A stretch of 64,000 nucleotides of DNA, from positions 1 through 64,000 of the forward strand of contig NZ_JADWYO010000001.1 in assembly GCF_022414595.1 (NCBI RefSeq). Direction: 5' to 3'. The notes beneath the pieces were generated by a model. The model saw nothing but the letters and a program-made list of their open reading frames with translations, did not search any database and was not told the DNA's origin. This document shows positions 1-7,667 of the stretch, in pieces. Within the stretch, counting starts at the first letter, position 1. The number at the start of each line of letters is the position of its first letter. The position numbers and the translations under genes were made by a program. The DNA comes from Streptomyces sp. MUM 203J. Its GTDB lineage: Bacteria > Actinomycetota > Actinomycetes > Streptomycetales > Streptomycetaceae.

Positions 1-171
1 GTCCAGCAGCAGCCCGATCCGCTCCCGCGCAGTCAGCTTTCCCTTGGCATGCTGCGCCTCGGTGGCCCGCTCACTGGGGCCGCGACGGGCCTCCTCGCGC
101 AGGGCGTGCAGCTCGGCCACCCGCCCTCGGGCGTCGGTCGGCGCACCCTGGGTTTCGTCCACAACGGTCAT
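1..171 (-). CDS. accB: Acyl-CoA carboxylase beta (carboxyltransferase) subunit, N-terminal part
   Basis: This is the first 57 codons of a gene that runs off the left edge. The start is the ATG at 171. The visible protein has an acidic N-terminus followed by a helical segment ending in AKGKLTARERI, the conserved opening of biotin-dependent acyl-CoA carboxylase beta chains (acetyl/propionyl-CoA carboxylase). The family transfers CO2 from carboxybiotin to acetyl- or propionyl-CoA and supplies malonyl- or methylmalonyl-CoA. The catalytic crotonase-like domains lie outside the window, so the assignment rests on this N-terminal signature and on recalled synteny with S. coelicolor accB (SCO5535). 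Confidence 0.85.
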   Translation of the reverse strand, partial: MTVVDETQGAPTDARGRVAELHALREEARRGPSERATEAQHAKGKLTARERIGLLLD

Positions 172-453
172 GCCCCGACCCTACGGACCCCACCAAGCAA
201 ATCCCGCCGTCGACTCCACACAGTCTCCGAAGTCATCTCCTGTACCCCCCGAACAGAACCCGGACGGCGGGTGCCTGATCCACCAGGGGAACCCGGGGGT
301 GGGTTGTGGAGACCCACCAAAGACCTGACCCTGAGCGGCTGCCCGGGCCAGGAACGCGGTGTCACCGCATACCTACCGTGTGCGGTGAGGAAGCGCACTT
401 CCCCTGATCGCATCCGCAGTCCGGTCCGGCAGTCAGGCCCGCTTCCGGTCGGC
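172..453. other. Intergenic region upstream of accB
   Basis: This stretch of about 280 bases must contain the promoter of the leftward carboxylase gene. I see no convincing -10/-35 pair and no recognisable coding sequence. The reading frames that stay open here are antisense or low-complexity frames typical of high-GC DNA. Confidence 0.4.
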
Positions 454-851
454 GGTCCCGGGCCCCGCTTCGAGCCGCTGTGCCGTGACCGGGTGTCGCA
501 CCTCGCCGGCCCGGAAACCTCCGGCGGCCGCTCGACGTCTCCTGCGGCACGGTGGCTGACCCGACGGCCCGTACGAGCCACGAGCTCGACCCGCTGGTAC
601 GCGGTGCGGTCGGCCGGGAGACCGGTGTCCTGCTGTCGGTGGGCGAGGCGAAGGGGGACCCAGAAAACGGATACGAGCCATCTGGACGCCTCCGGTACAC
701 CCTGACGCTGCTGAAGGGGAAGGAAGTCGACACCATCCTCGCCAAGCCCGCCTGCTACAGCGGCGCGGGCTTCACCGAGGACCCCAGGGCGGCGGAGAAG
801 CGTGGCGAGGTCATCCTCGTGGACCGGCACCGCTTACACGAGGGCGAGTAG
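454..851 (+). pseudogene. Frameshifted 3' relic of an AAA-type ATPase (DUF234-like C-terminus)
   Basis: Two pieces of one protein family lie in different frames. In the frame starting at 454 the sequence reads PGPRFEPLCRDRVSHLAGP, resembling the GPxFExLxRxW motif of the C-terminal domain of archaeal/actinobacterial AAA ATPases. From about 549 the next frame continues VADPTARTSHELD, then SVGEAK, then CYSGAGF, then VILVDRHRL. These match the order of the nuclease-like DUF234 tail, including a GEAK core that resembles GExKw and a SGAGF motif. The P-loop ATPase half is absent and the two pieces need a frameshift near 525-550, so the gene is dead. It carries a rare TTA leucine codon at 834-836. 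Family assignment is from recalled motifs. Confidence 0.55.
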
Positions 852-2046
852 GGCATACGGGCGTGTCCGCATCCGGAGCCGTCCGCGGAGCCGGTGTCAC
901 GGCGGGTTCCGCCGGTCGGGGCGGCTGCGGGCCCGCCGCGCGCAGCATGCGCTCCAAGGGGTGCTCCACCCAGTGGTAGGCAAGGCCGGAAAGGGCCTGG
1001 CTGACCACGATCACCAGCAACCACACCAGGGCTGTTGCGATCAGGTCGTCCGGACGGCCGTACATCGCCCGCCACGGCCGGATGACGATCTCGTGGATGA
1101 GGTACCACGCGAACGACCAGTGCCCGAGCCGCACCGTCCAGCGGCCGCTCAGGCCGGTCCTGCGCCCCTCCAGGTCCGCGCGCGCGGCCGCGGCGACGAG
1201 GAGCGCGAAGAGCGGCGTGGACAGCAGCTGCGACGCCTGCAGCGGACCGAACCAATCGGCGTCCGAGGTGTACCACGACCATGGGATCAGTGCCAGGTGC
1301 CAGGCCGCGGTGAGCGCCACGGCCGACCACAGGCCCACCGGCGGCCGCCAGCCACGGGCCACCGCGAGGCCCGCCGCGACACCGAGCATGAACTGGAGCA
1401 TGCGGGTCAGCGGCAGGTAGTCAAGCGCCCACACCCGCGTCGCCACGTCGCTGAGCAGCGCGCCGCTCAGCCACACCAGGACCACGCCTGCGCACGTCAG
1501 CACCCAGATCCAGCGGCGGCCCCGGCCTGAGCGGAACGCCGGCAGCGCCATCAGCAGCGGGAAGAGCAGGTAGAACCAGGCCTCGTCGCTGAGCGACCAG
1601 GCCGCCGGATTGGCGCCCTTGACCGTGTCGGGCATCCAGGCGTGCACGAGGAACAGGTTCGCGACCACGGACTTCGCCGACACCATCGCTGTCTGGCCGA
1701 GCCAGATCCACACGGCGACAGACAGGGCACCCGTGACCGCCATGAGCGGCCAGATGCGGGCGAAGCGCCGCCAGAGGAAGACCTTCGCGGGAACCGCCTT
1801 GCCGTCGTACGTCCACGCCAGGACGAAGCCGGACAGGACGAAGAAGAAGGTGACACCGCTCCGGCCGTACCACACGGTCTGGCTGACACCGGGTATCTCA
1901 CCGATCTGCCGGGAGAGGTGATAGAGCACGACCAGGAGAGCGGCCCAGAAGCGGAGCCCGGTCAGGGACGGCAGTCTGTCCCTCCCCGACAGGTCCGCCT
2001 GGGGTCTGCGGCGGGACCGGGAGCGTGTGTGGTTCGCGTGTCGCAT
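811..2046 (-). CDS. Acyltransferase family 3 membrane protein (OafA/YrhL-like)
   Basis: The protein has about 411 residues and many hydrophobic helices. The N-terminus carries the family hallmark RLPSLTGLRFWAALLVVLYH, in which the His is proposed to be catalytic, followed by the GVTFFFVLSGFVL segment. Enzymes of this family move acetyl or other acyl groups from cytoplasmic CoA onto sugars, lipids or antibiotics at the membrane; the substrate is not predictable here. I chose the ATG at 2046 because the family motif starts shortly after it. An in-frame ATG at 2109 would add 21 residues with no family similarity. The last dozen or so residues are read antisense to the ATPase relic, so the hydrophilic Pro-rich tail may be a recent extension. 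Confidence 0.85.
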   Translation of the reverse strand: MRHANHTRSRSRRRPQADLSGRDRLPSLTGLRFWAALLVVLYHLSRQIGEIPGVSQTVWYGRSGVTFFFVLSGFVLAWTYDGKAVPAKVFLWRRFARIWPLMAVTGALSVAVWIWLGQTAMVSAKSVVANLFLVHAWMPDTVKGANPAAWSLSDEAWFYLLFPLLMALPAFRSGRGRRWIWVLTCAGVVLVWLSGALLSDVATRVWALDYLPLTRMLQFMLGVAAGLAVARGWRPPVGLWSAVALTAAWHLALIPWSWYTSDADWFGPLQASQLLSTPLFALLVAAAARADLEGRRTGLSGRWTVRLGHWSFAWYLIHEIVIRPWRAMYGRPDDLIATALVWLLVIVVSQALSGLAYHWVEHPLERMLRAAGPQPPRPAEPAVTPAPRTAPDADTPVCPTRPRVSGAGPRG

Positions 2047-2313
2047 CCCGCGATTATCGTGGCCCGCGGCCGAGGCGGTCGCCCCGGTCCCCTCTGTGCA
2101 GGGGCTCATATGCCCTGGGCGCCGCCGACTCGGCCAGGTGTCTGCCTTGCACAGGGGTTGTCTCCGAATCTGCCACTAAGTGACATGAACCGCCCCATCC
2201 CTCCCTGCCTCCGTCAGCGATCAATGTCACACAAATCCGTGCAGACCTTGTGATGCGCACTCCAGTGCTACTACACCTTCCCCTCACCTGATCATCACAG
2301 TGGGGGGAAGTCC
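2047..2313. promoter_or_regulatory. Divergent intergenic region, AT-richer than surroundings
   Basis: About 270 bases separate the leftward acyltransferase from the rightward secreted-protein gene and must hold both promoters. The stretch at roughly 2180-2300 has noticeably lower GC than the flanking DNA. A GGGGGGAAG ribosome-binding sequence sits just before the GTG at 2314. No confident promoter elements were identified. Confidence 0.35.
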
Positions 2314-3801
2314 GTGCGCCGCGCGCGTCCACTTGTCATATCCATGGCCTTCGTCATGGCTGTCATCGCCGGTACGGAGACCGCTGCCGCGACCGTGCTG
2401 CAGCGCTCCGGTCGCCCGGCAGCAACATCGGACGCGGGCGACGCGCCGGACCAGCGCTGGGGCAGCGCCGACGGACGCAGCCATCAGGCGGAGCTGGGCA
2501 GTACGGAGGCGAAGGCATCCGGTGGGCGCGACAAGGTGCTGACCGCTCCCGGACAACTCGGCCAGGAGACCGGGGTCTCGGATGTTCGGCTCCCCGGGCC
2601 GCCGAAGCCGCCTGCCATGGGCGAGGTTCGGAAGATGCCCGCGCCCGACGTCGAGGAAGCCGCTTCCGGCTCCGACGAGAAGTCCGGTTTCGACGAGAAG
2701 CGGAGCAAGGAGCTTCCGGAGCAGCGCGGCGAGCGCACGCGGACGTTTCTGAACCAGGACGGCACCTACACCACCCGCTTCTACAACGAGCCCGTCAACC
2801 ACCGGCAGGACGAGCGCGGATCCTGGGAGGAGATCGACGCCTCGCTCGTCAAGCCCTCGGGCCCGCGGGGGATGAGTGGCTCCGACGAGATGTGGGAGAC
2901 GCGCTCGACCCAGGCCGATGCGCGGTTGGGTGAGACCGCCGACGCCTCACCGCTGGTGCGCATGAGCGTGGCTGACGGGCTGTCCGTGGGCTACTCCGTC
3001 GAAGGCGCGGTCGGCAGTCGCGGGGAGGTGAAGGGCAGCACCATCACCTACACCGACGTGCGTCCCGACTCCGACATCCAACTCCTCGCCTCCAACAGCA
3101 CGGTGAAGGAGACCATCGTTCTGAAGAGCTCGGACGCTCCAACCCGGTGGCGTTTCCCGCTGGAGCTGGACGGCTTGAACGCCCGACTGGACGACGACGG
3201 TGCCGTGGTGTTCAGCGACTCCTCTGGTGCGGAGCGGGCGCGCATGCCGCGCGGCTGGATGGAGGACTCGGCCGTCGCCGAGAACGCCAACCAGGGCGCC
3301 ATCTCGGACGGCGTCACGTACGAGCTTGATGAACAGGACGGCCGCCTCGTCCTCACCGTCACGCTCGACGGGGAGTGGCTGACCGAGCCCGAGCGGGTCT
3401 TCCCCGTACGCGTCGACCCCTCCGTGACGCGGATCAGCGCGACGTCCGGCACCTACGTCCAGCATCCCTACAACACCAACTTCTCCACCAACACCGTGCT
3501 GAAGGCCGGTACCTACGACGGTGGCGGGCACAAGGCCGTCTCGTTCCTCAAGTTCGCCGGAGTCGAGTCCTCGCTGAAGAACGCCTGGATCCTCGGCGCG
3601 AACCTGGCCCTTTACAACACCTGGTCCTACTCCTGCAATGCCCGTCCCGTGACGGTCCACCCGGTCACGGCCAACTGGTCCGAAGGCACCACGAACCAGT
3701 ACCCCGGCCCGGCGACCGGCCCCTCCCTCGCCTCCAAGAGCTTCGCCCACGGCTGGCGCCCCGCTAGCCGGTCCTCCGGCGGCTCCCTCTCTTCCCCCTA
3801 G
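2314..3801 (+). pseudogene. Truncated WapA/RHS-type secreted DNRLRE-domain protein
   Basis: The ORF encodes 495 residues from a GTG start with a strong Shine-Dalgarno sequence. It opens with an Arg-rich, hydrophobic signal peptide of about 26 residues. An acidic linker follows, then the FLNQDGTYTTRFYNEPVNHR region and a beta-rich domain, then a DNRLRE-type module from about residue 375 (YVQHPYNTNFSTNTVLKAG). Full-length actinobacterial relatives usually exceed 1,500-2,000 residues, with RHS/YD repeats and a C-terminal toxin. Here similarity stops at SKSFAHGW and the frame ends 15 residues later in a Ser-rich, non-family tail. All repeats and the toxin domain are gone. I read it as the surviving N-terminal part of a polymorphic toxin or cell-wall protein after an internal deletion. 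A short secreted protein could still be made. Confidence 0.7.
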
Positions 3802-3885
3802 GATCGAGTGGAGGAATTCACTCAACAGCACGCAGCAGAGAGAACGGAAGGCCAGGAATCCCAATCACCCGTCACTACACAGTAG
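3802..3885 (+). other. In-frame 27-codon remnant, possibly the 3' end of the deleted toxin
   Basis: Directly after the TAG at 3799-3801 the same frame stays open for 27 codons and stops with TAG at 3883-3885, six bases before the next gene. The codons (DRVEEFTQQHAAERTEG and onward) use A/T third positions freely, like the following gene and unlike the upstream gene. This is what an internal deletion would leave if it fused the toxin gene's 5' part to the last codons of its lower-GC toxin tip. Inference only. Confidence 0.35.
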
Positions 3886-3891
3886 GCATCT

Positions 3892-4308
3892 ATGGCGAAG
3901 CAAGACACGATCACGCTGATTAGCTTCAATGATCACATCCAAAGCCTGGAAGTGCACCTATCGCTCGAGGCTTCCTACGCAATGCAGAGCGAGCGATACC
4001 ACTCGGCTGAAATCGAACTGAAAAGCGACTTCGTTAGTGGTCGCGTCAGCCTGCAGATATCGCTTCGAGACTTGGACGACTGGGAGCGCTGCCTCACTTC
4101 ATTGAACGCCGACGAGGGAATCGAATGGCCTGCGGGCGGGCGTAGCGCATGGCTCGCGGTGACTCCCGATGATCCAGTAGAAGTAACCGTGCACGACTCA
4201 CCGTCAACGCAGATATCTGTACGCATACCGATCGATGTGGATGACGATTGGCTGGATGACAGTCGACGGCGACTTGCGTTCGCCAGGAATGCCATTGCAC
4301 GGGAATGA
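3892..4308 (+). CDS. DUF5959-like protein, candidate orphan immunity protein
   Basis: A 138-residue acidic protein with no signal peptide or membrane segment. Alternating hydrophobic beta strands (DTITLISF, AEIELKSDFV, VSLQISLRDLDDWERCL, VEVTVHDSP) and a C-terminal helix with DDDWLDDSRRRLAFAR resemble streptomycete DUF5959 proteins, which are small and found in accessory regions. Codon use is clearly more AT-rich than the genome. The gene lies 90 bases behind the truncated WapA-like ORF, the position of an immunity gene in polymorphic toxin loci. The start is ATG at 3892; the Shine-Dalgarno sequence is poor. I infer it neutralised the lost toxin; direct evidence is only its position and composition. 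Confidence 0.6.
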   Translation: MAKQDTITLISFNDHIQSLEVHLSLEASYAMQSERYHSAEIELKSDFVSGRVSLQISLRDLDDWERCLTSLNADEGIEWPAGGRSAWLAVTPDDPVEVTVHDSPSTQISVRIPIDVDDDWLDDSRRRLAFARNAIARE

Positions 4309-4378
4309 GAGCCATCTTCCCGCGTCGCAACCAATTCACGCTTCCTGACGATACGAGGAAGAAGAGGAGTGCGGCTGG

Positions 4379-5710
4379 TCAGAACCCCCCACCGAAGTCC
4401 CCGCCGCCGAACCCGCCGCCCCAGTCCCCTCCCCCACCGCCTCCGCCGAAATCGCCGCCGAAGCCAGAACCCGCGGAGTCGGCGCCGCCGAAGTCGCCGC
4501 CCTGGAAGTCGGCGCCGCCGTATTCGGCGGCGTAGGCCGGGGTGGAGAGCATGGAGCCGAGCATGGTGCCCATCAGGAGGCCGGGGAGGAGGCCGCCCGT
4601 GTAGTAGCCGGCGGCCCAGGGGCCGTAGGCGGGGCCGGCCTCCCAGTACGGGCGGGGGCCGTCGGGGGTGTCGACGGTGCGGGCGTCGGGTGGGGCGCCC
4701 GCCTTCAGGCGGGACTCGTCGGACGCGCAGACCGGGACCTCGCGGGGTGTGCCGCCCGGTGGGGTCCAGGAGAGCTCGGTGACCGACGGGCCGTGGCGCG
4801 GGTCGAAGAAGCAGGGTGCCCGCCGCTCGGGAAGCGGGCGGCCCTCGCGGCGGGCGGCAAGGACGGCCAGCGTGTGGCGGCCGTCCGCCAGGGCCTCGGT
4901 CACCGCACGGACGTCGTGGGGGTGACGGGCCTGGTCCATGAGCTGCTTCGCCTTGTCGTAGGTGTCCAGGGCGTTTCCGTAGTCCGTGCGCGTGGTGTCG
5001 TCGTCGGCGGGGTGGAGGTCGAGCCGGTCCAGCTCCTCGCCGTACGCCGTGATGTCCTCGTCCACGACCGTGCGGAGCTTGCCGAGGGCCTCCTGCTCCT
5101 CCGCCCTCCTGCGGCCCCGCTTGCGGAGGGTGACCGCCGTCGCGCCCGCGCCCGTCGCCAGCAGCAGCGTGCCCATCGTGATCAGGCCGCCTACCGAGAC
5201 CCTCTCGCCCGGTGAACCCGCCCAGGAGGCGGGGGCCGAGCCGCGCATCTGCGGCAGGGCCTGGTCGGCGAAGTTGTTCAGCTGGGTGGTGGCGTCCACC
5301 CCGGGGCCGCTCACCCCGGTCACCAGGTTCTCGACCGTCGGCTGCGACAGGACCACCCGGTCCGCGCCCGCGTCGAAGGCGTCACCCAGCCTCACCCCGT
5401 ACACGCCGGTCACACCGGTGAGCGCGCGCAGATCCTGGAGGAGGTCTTCCTCGGGGAAGTCGGCCGTGGCCGGGAGGACCGCCAGCATGAGCGGCTTGTC
5501 CGCCTGGATGATCTTCTGCTCCAGGGCCCGCTCCGCCGAGGGCGGGAGCTGGGCCGTCGCCGCCGGGTGGACGTAGACCGGGCCCTGCTTGAGCGCGCTC
5601 GCCGCGTCCCGCAGCGCGTCGGAGGCCGCCTTCGCACCCGTGGCGGGCGCCAGTGCCAGGAGGAGCGCCAGCACCAGGCCCGCGAGGATCGAAAGCGGCC
5701 TTGCCCTCAT
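4379..5710 (-). CDS. Secreted/membrane protein with glycine-rich tail, unknown function
   Basis: About 443 residues from the ATG at 5710. The order is: a cleavable or anchoring hydrophobic N-terminus (SILAGLVLALLLALAPATGAKA); an extracytoplasmic domain of about 130 residues; one membrane helix near residue 190 (VGGLITMGTLLLATGAGATA); a charged, helical region of about 110 residues; a short second hydrophobic patch; and an extreme C-terminus made of GGDF/GGGF repeats. The layout resembles TPM-domain proteins whose Gly-rich ends follow a membrane segment, but I cannot assign a family with confidence. It stands alone downstream of cimA on the same strand, with 47 bases between. A longer frame from 5779 overlaps the cimA 3' end and lacks a ribosome-binding site. 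Confidence 0.75.
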   Translation of the reverse strand: MRARPLSILAGLVLALLLALAPATGAKAASDALRDAASALKQGPVYVHPAATAQLPPSAERALEQKIIQADKPLMLAVLPATADFPEEDLLQDLRALTGVTGVYGVRLGDAFDAGADRVVLSQPTVENLVTGVSGPGVDATTQLNNFADQALPQMRGSAPASWAGSPGERVSVGGLITMGTLLLATGAGATAVTLRKRGRRRAEEQEALGKLRTVVDEDITAYGEELDRLDLHPADDDTTRTDYGNALDTYDKAKQLMDQARHPHDVRAVTEALADGRHTLAVLAARREGRPLPERRAPCFFDPRHGPSVTELSWTPPGGTPREVPVCASDESRLKAGAPPDARTVDTPDGPRPYWEAGPAYGPWAAGYYTGGLLPGLLMGTMLGSMLSTPAYAAEYGGADFQGGDFGGADSAGSGFGGDFGGGGGGGDWGGGFGGGDFGGGF

Positions 5711-5756
5711 ATCATCGACAGTACCTCTTTGTCCCTGTTTGGGGGATTGCGGGATG

Positions 5757-7364
5757 TCAGTCCCTCCTGGGTACCACACCCGCCCTCAGCAGGCCGTAGG
5801 TGTACGCGTCCACCAGCGCCTGCCACGAGGCCGCGATCACGTTCTCGCCCACACCCACCGTCGACCACTCCGTGTCCCCGTCGGTGGTCGTGATCAGGAC
5901 ACGGGTCGTGGACTCCGTGCCGTGCCGTCCCTCCAGGATGCGGACCTTGTAGTCGACCAGCTCGAACTTGGTGAGCTGCGGGTGGATCCGCTCCAGGGCG
6001 GTCAGCAGCGCCCGGTCCAGGGCGTTGACCGGGCCGTTGCCCTCCGCCGTGGCGACGATCCGCTCCCCGTCCGCCCACAGTTTGACCGTGGCCTCGTTCG
6101 CGTGGGTGCCGTCCGGACGGTCCTCGACGATCGCCCGCCAGGACTCGGTACGGAAGTAGCGGATGGGGTGGCCCTCCGCCTCCTCCCGCAGCAGGAGCTC
6201 GAAGGAGGCGTCCGCGGCCTCGTACGTGTAGCCCTGGAGCTCCCGCTCCTTGACCCGCTCCACCACGCGGCCCACCAGCTCCCGGTCGTCGCCCAGGTCG
6301 ACGCCGAGTTCCTTGCCCTTCAGCTCGACCGAGGCGCGGCCGGCCATGTCGGAGACCAGCATCCGCATGGTGTTGCCGACCTGTTCCGGGTCGATGTGCT
6401 GGTACAGGTCCGGGTCCACCTTGATCGCGGAGGCGTGCAGGCCCGCCTTGTGCGCGAAGGCCGAGACGCCGACGTACGGCTGGTGGGTGGAGGGGGTGAG
6501 GTTGACGACCTCCGCGATGGCGTGGCTGATCCGGGTCATCTCGGCCAGCGCGCCCTCGGGGAGGACCGGTCTGCCGTACTTCAGCTCCAGGGCCGCGACC
6601 ACCGGGAACAGGTTCGCGTTGCCGACGCGCTCGCCGTAGCCGTTGGCGGTGCACTGGACGTGGGTGGCGCCGCCGTCGACCGCGGCCAGGGTGTTGGCGA
6701 CCGCGCAGCCCGTGTCGTCCTGGGCGTGGATGCCGAGCCGGGCGCCGGTGTCGGCCAGGACCGTGGAGACCACCGCCTGGACCTGCGGCGGGAGCATGCC
6801 GCCGTTGGTGTCGCAGAGGACGACGACGTCGGCGCCCGCCTCGTGCGCGGCCCGCACGACCGCCTTCGCGTACTGCGGGTTCGCCTTGTAGCCGTCGAAG
6901 AAGTGCTCGCAGTCGACGAAGACCCGGCGGCCCTGCTCGCGCAGGTACGAGACGGTGTCCCGGACCATGGCCAGGTTCTCGTCCAGGGTGGTGCGCAGGG
7001 CCAGCTCCACATGCCGGTCGTGCGACTTCGCCACCAGGGTGACGACCGGGGCCCCGGAGTCCAGCAGCGCCCTGACCTGCGGGTCCTCGGAGGCCTGGAT
7101 ACCTGCGCGGCGGGTGGCGCCGAAGGCCACGAGCTGGGCGTGCCTGAAGTCGATCTCCGCGCGGGCGCGGGCGAAGAACTCGGTGTCGCGGGGGTTGGCG
7201 CCGGGCCAGCCGCCCTCGATGAAGCCCACGCCGAACTCGTCCAGGTGCCGGGCGATGGTCAGCTTGTCGGCGACGGTGAGGTTGATGCCCTCGCGCTGGG
7301 CGCCGTCGCGCAGTGTCGTGTCGAACACGTGGAAGGTGTCGTCGACGTGCTGATCACTGGTCAT
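5757..7364 (-). CDS. cimA: (R)-citramalate synthase
   Basis: A 535-residue enzyme of the LeuA/homocitrate synthase family, at the length typical of CimA. The DTTLRDGAQREG motif near residue 15 is the metal/2-oxoacid-binding signature, and HAQDDTGCAVAN carries the second set of metal ligands. The C-terminal part is the allosteric domain. CimA condenses pyruvate with acetyl-CoA, giving a threonine-independent route to 2-oxobutyrate and isoleucine, which fits the ilv/leu genes nearby. Annotation as LeuA or homocitrate synthase is possible but the overall pattern is CimA-like. The start ATG at 7364 follows AGGA. A leader peptide and intrinsic terminator upstream suggest attenuation. Confidence 0.92.
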   Translation of the reverse strand: MTSDQHVDDTFHVFDTTLRDGAQREGINLTVADKLTIARHLDEFGVGFIEGGWPGANPRDTEFFARARAEIDFRHAQLVAFGATRRAGIQASEDPQVRALLDSGAPVVTLVAKSHDRHVELALRTTLDENLAMVRDTVSYLREQGRRVFVDCEHFFDGYKANPQYAKAVVRAAHEAGADVVVLCDTNGGMLPPQVQAVVSTVLADTGARLGIHAQDDTGCAVANTLAAVDGGATHVQCTANGYGERVGNANLFPVVAALELKYGRPVLPEGALAEMTRISHAIAEVVNLTPSTHQPYVGVSAFAHKAGLHASAIKVDPDLYQHIDPEQVGNTMRMLVSDMAGRASVELKGKELGVDLGDDRELVGRVVERVKERELQGYTYEAADASFELLLREEAEGHPIRYFRTESWRAIVEDRPDGTHANEATVKLWADGERIVATAEGNGPVNALDRALLTALERIHPQLTKFELVDYKVRILEGRHGTESTTRVLITTTDGDTEWSTVGVGENVIAASWQALVDAYTYGLLRAGVVPRRD

Positions 7365-7485
7365 GGCTGCTGTCCTGCTCCTGTGGGGATGTGGCTCCGG
7401 GTCCGGAACACCGGAATGAAGGGCTCCACTTGTCCCTGTCTTCGCGCGCCGTCCGCCGCACTCCCGGGTGGGGGGCCGGAAAACG

Positions 7486-7511
7486 AAAAAACCCCTCGCG
7501 GGTGCGAGAGG
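7486..7511 (-). terminator. Intrinsic terminator/attenuator hairpin in the cimA leader
   Basis: On the minus strand CCTCTCGC, loop ACCC, then GCGAGGGG forms an 8-bp stem (one G-U pair) followed directly by six T residues. It sits about 120 bases upstream of the cimA start and downstream of a short Ile-containing reading frame. A run of T after a stem is uncommon in this GC-rich DNA. The ilvB attenuator in this window has the same CGAGGGG-T6 right arm. Confidence 0.75.
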
Positions 7512-7567
7512 TCTGCGCGCGGGTCTGGGACACGGTGTCCGCCGCCCGACAAGGTGTGGGTGTCGGG

Positions 7568-7609
7568 TCAGCGGTCACTGCGGACCGGCGCGCTGCTGCC
7601 GATAATCAT
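7568..7609 (-). CDS. Putative cimA leader peptide (13 aa, tandem Ile codons)
   Basis: A 14-codon frame reads M-I-I-G-S-S-A-P-V-R-S-D-R-stop. Adjacent ATT and ATC codons directly follow the start. Right after its stop, CCCGACA (7567-7561) pairs perfectly with TGTCGGG (7551-7545), and a further small hairpin precedes the terminator at 7486-7511. Isoleucine is the end product of the CimA route, so a ribosome stalled at Ile codons could decide between readthrough and termination. No good Shine-Dalgarno sequence is visible. The same frame also has a GTG at 7624. The peptide is exactly as long as the ilvB leader peptide. Function is inferred. Confidence 0.45.
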   Translation of the reverse strand: MIIGSSAPVRSDR

Positions 7610-7625
7610 CGGGTTTGCGAGCACG

Positions 7626-7640
7626 ATGGCAGTTTGCCAT
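7626..7640. promoter_or_regulatory. Perfect 6-3-6 palindrome upstream of cimA leader
   Basis: ATGGCA-GTT-TGCCAT is a perfect inverted repeat lying between the stop of the TetR-family gene (7668) and the proposed cimA leader (7609). Its position, where the cimA promoter must be, makes it a candidate operator. The adjacent TetR protein is an obvious but unproven ligand. Confidence 0.45.
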
Positions 7641-7667
7641 ACACCGGCCGAGGTGTGGGCAAGGGTC

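Noticed and set aside
168..830. 220-codon minus-strand frame upstream of accB
   Set aside because: Antisense to the ATPase relic and intergenic DNA; Arg/Pro-rich with no family similarity.
7575..7640. Alternative 21-residue leader frame starting ATG at 7640 upstream of cimA
   Set aside because: Its start lies inside the palindrome and it contains no Ile, Val or Leu codon, so it does not explain attenuation.
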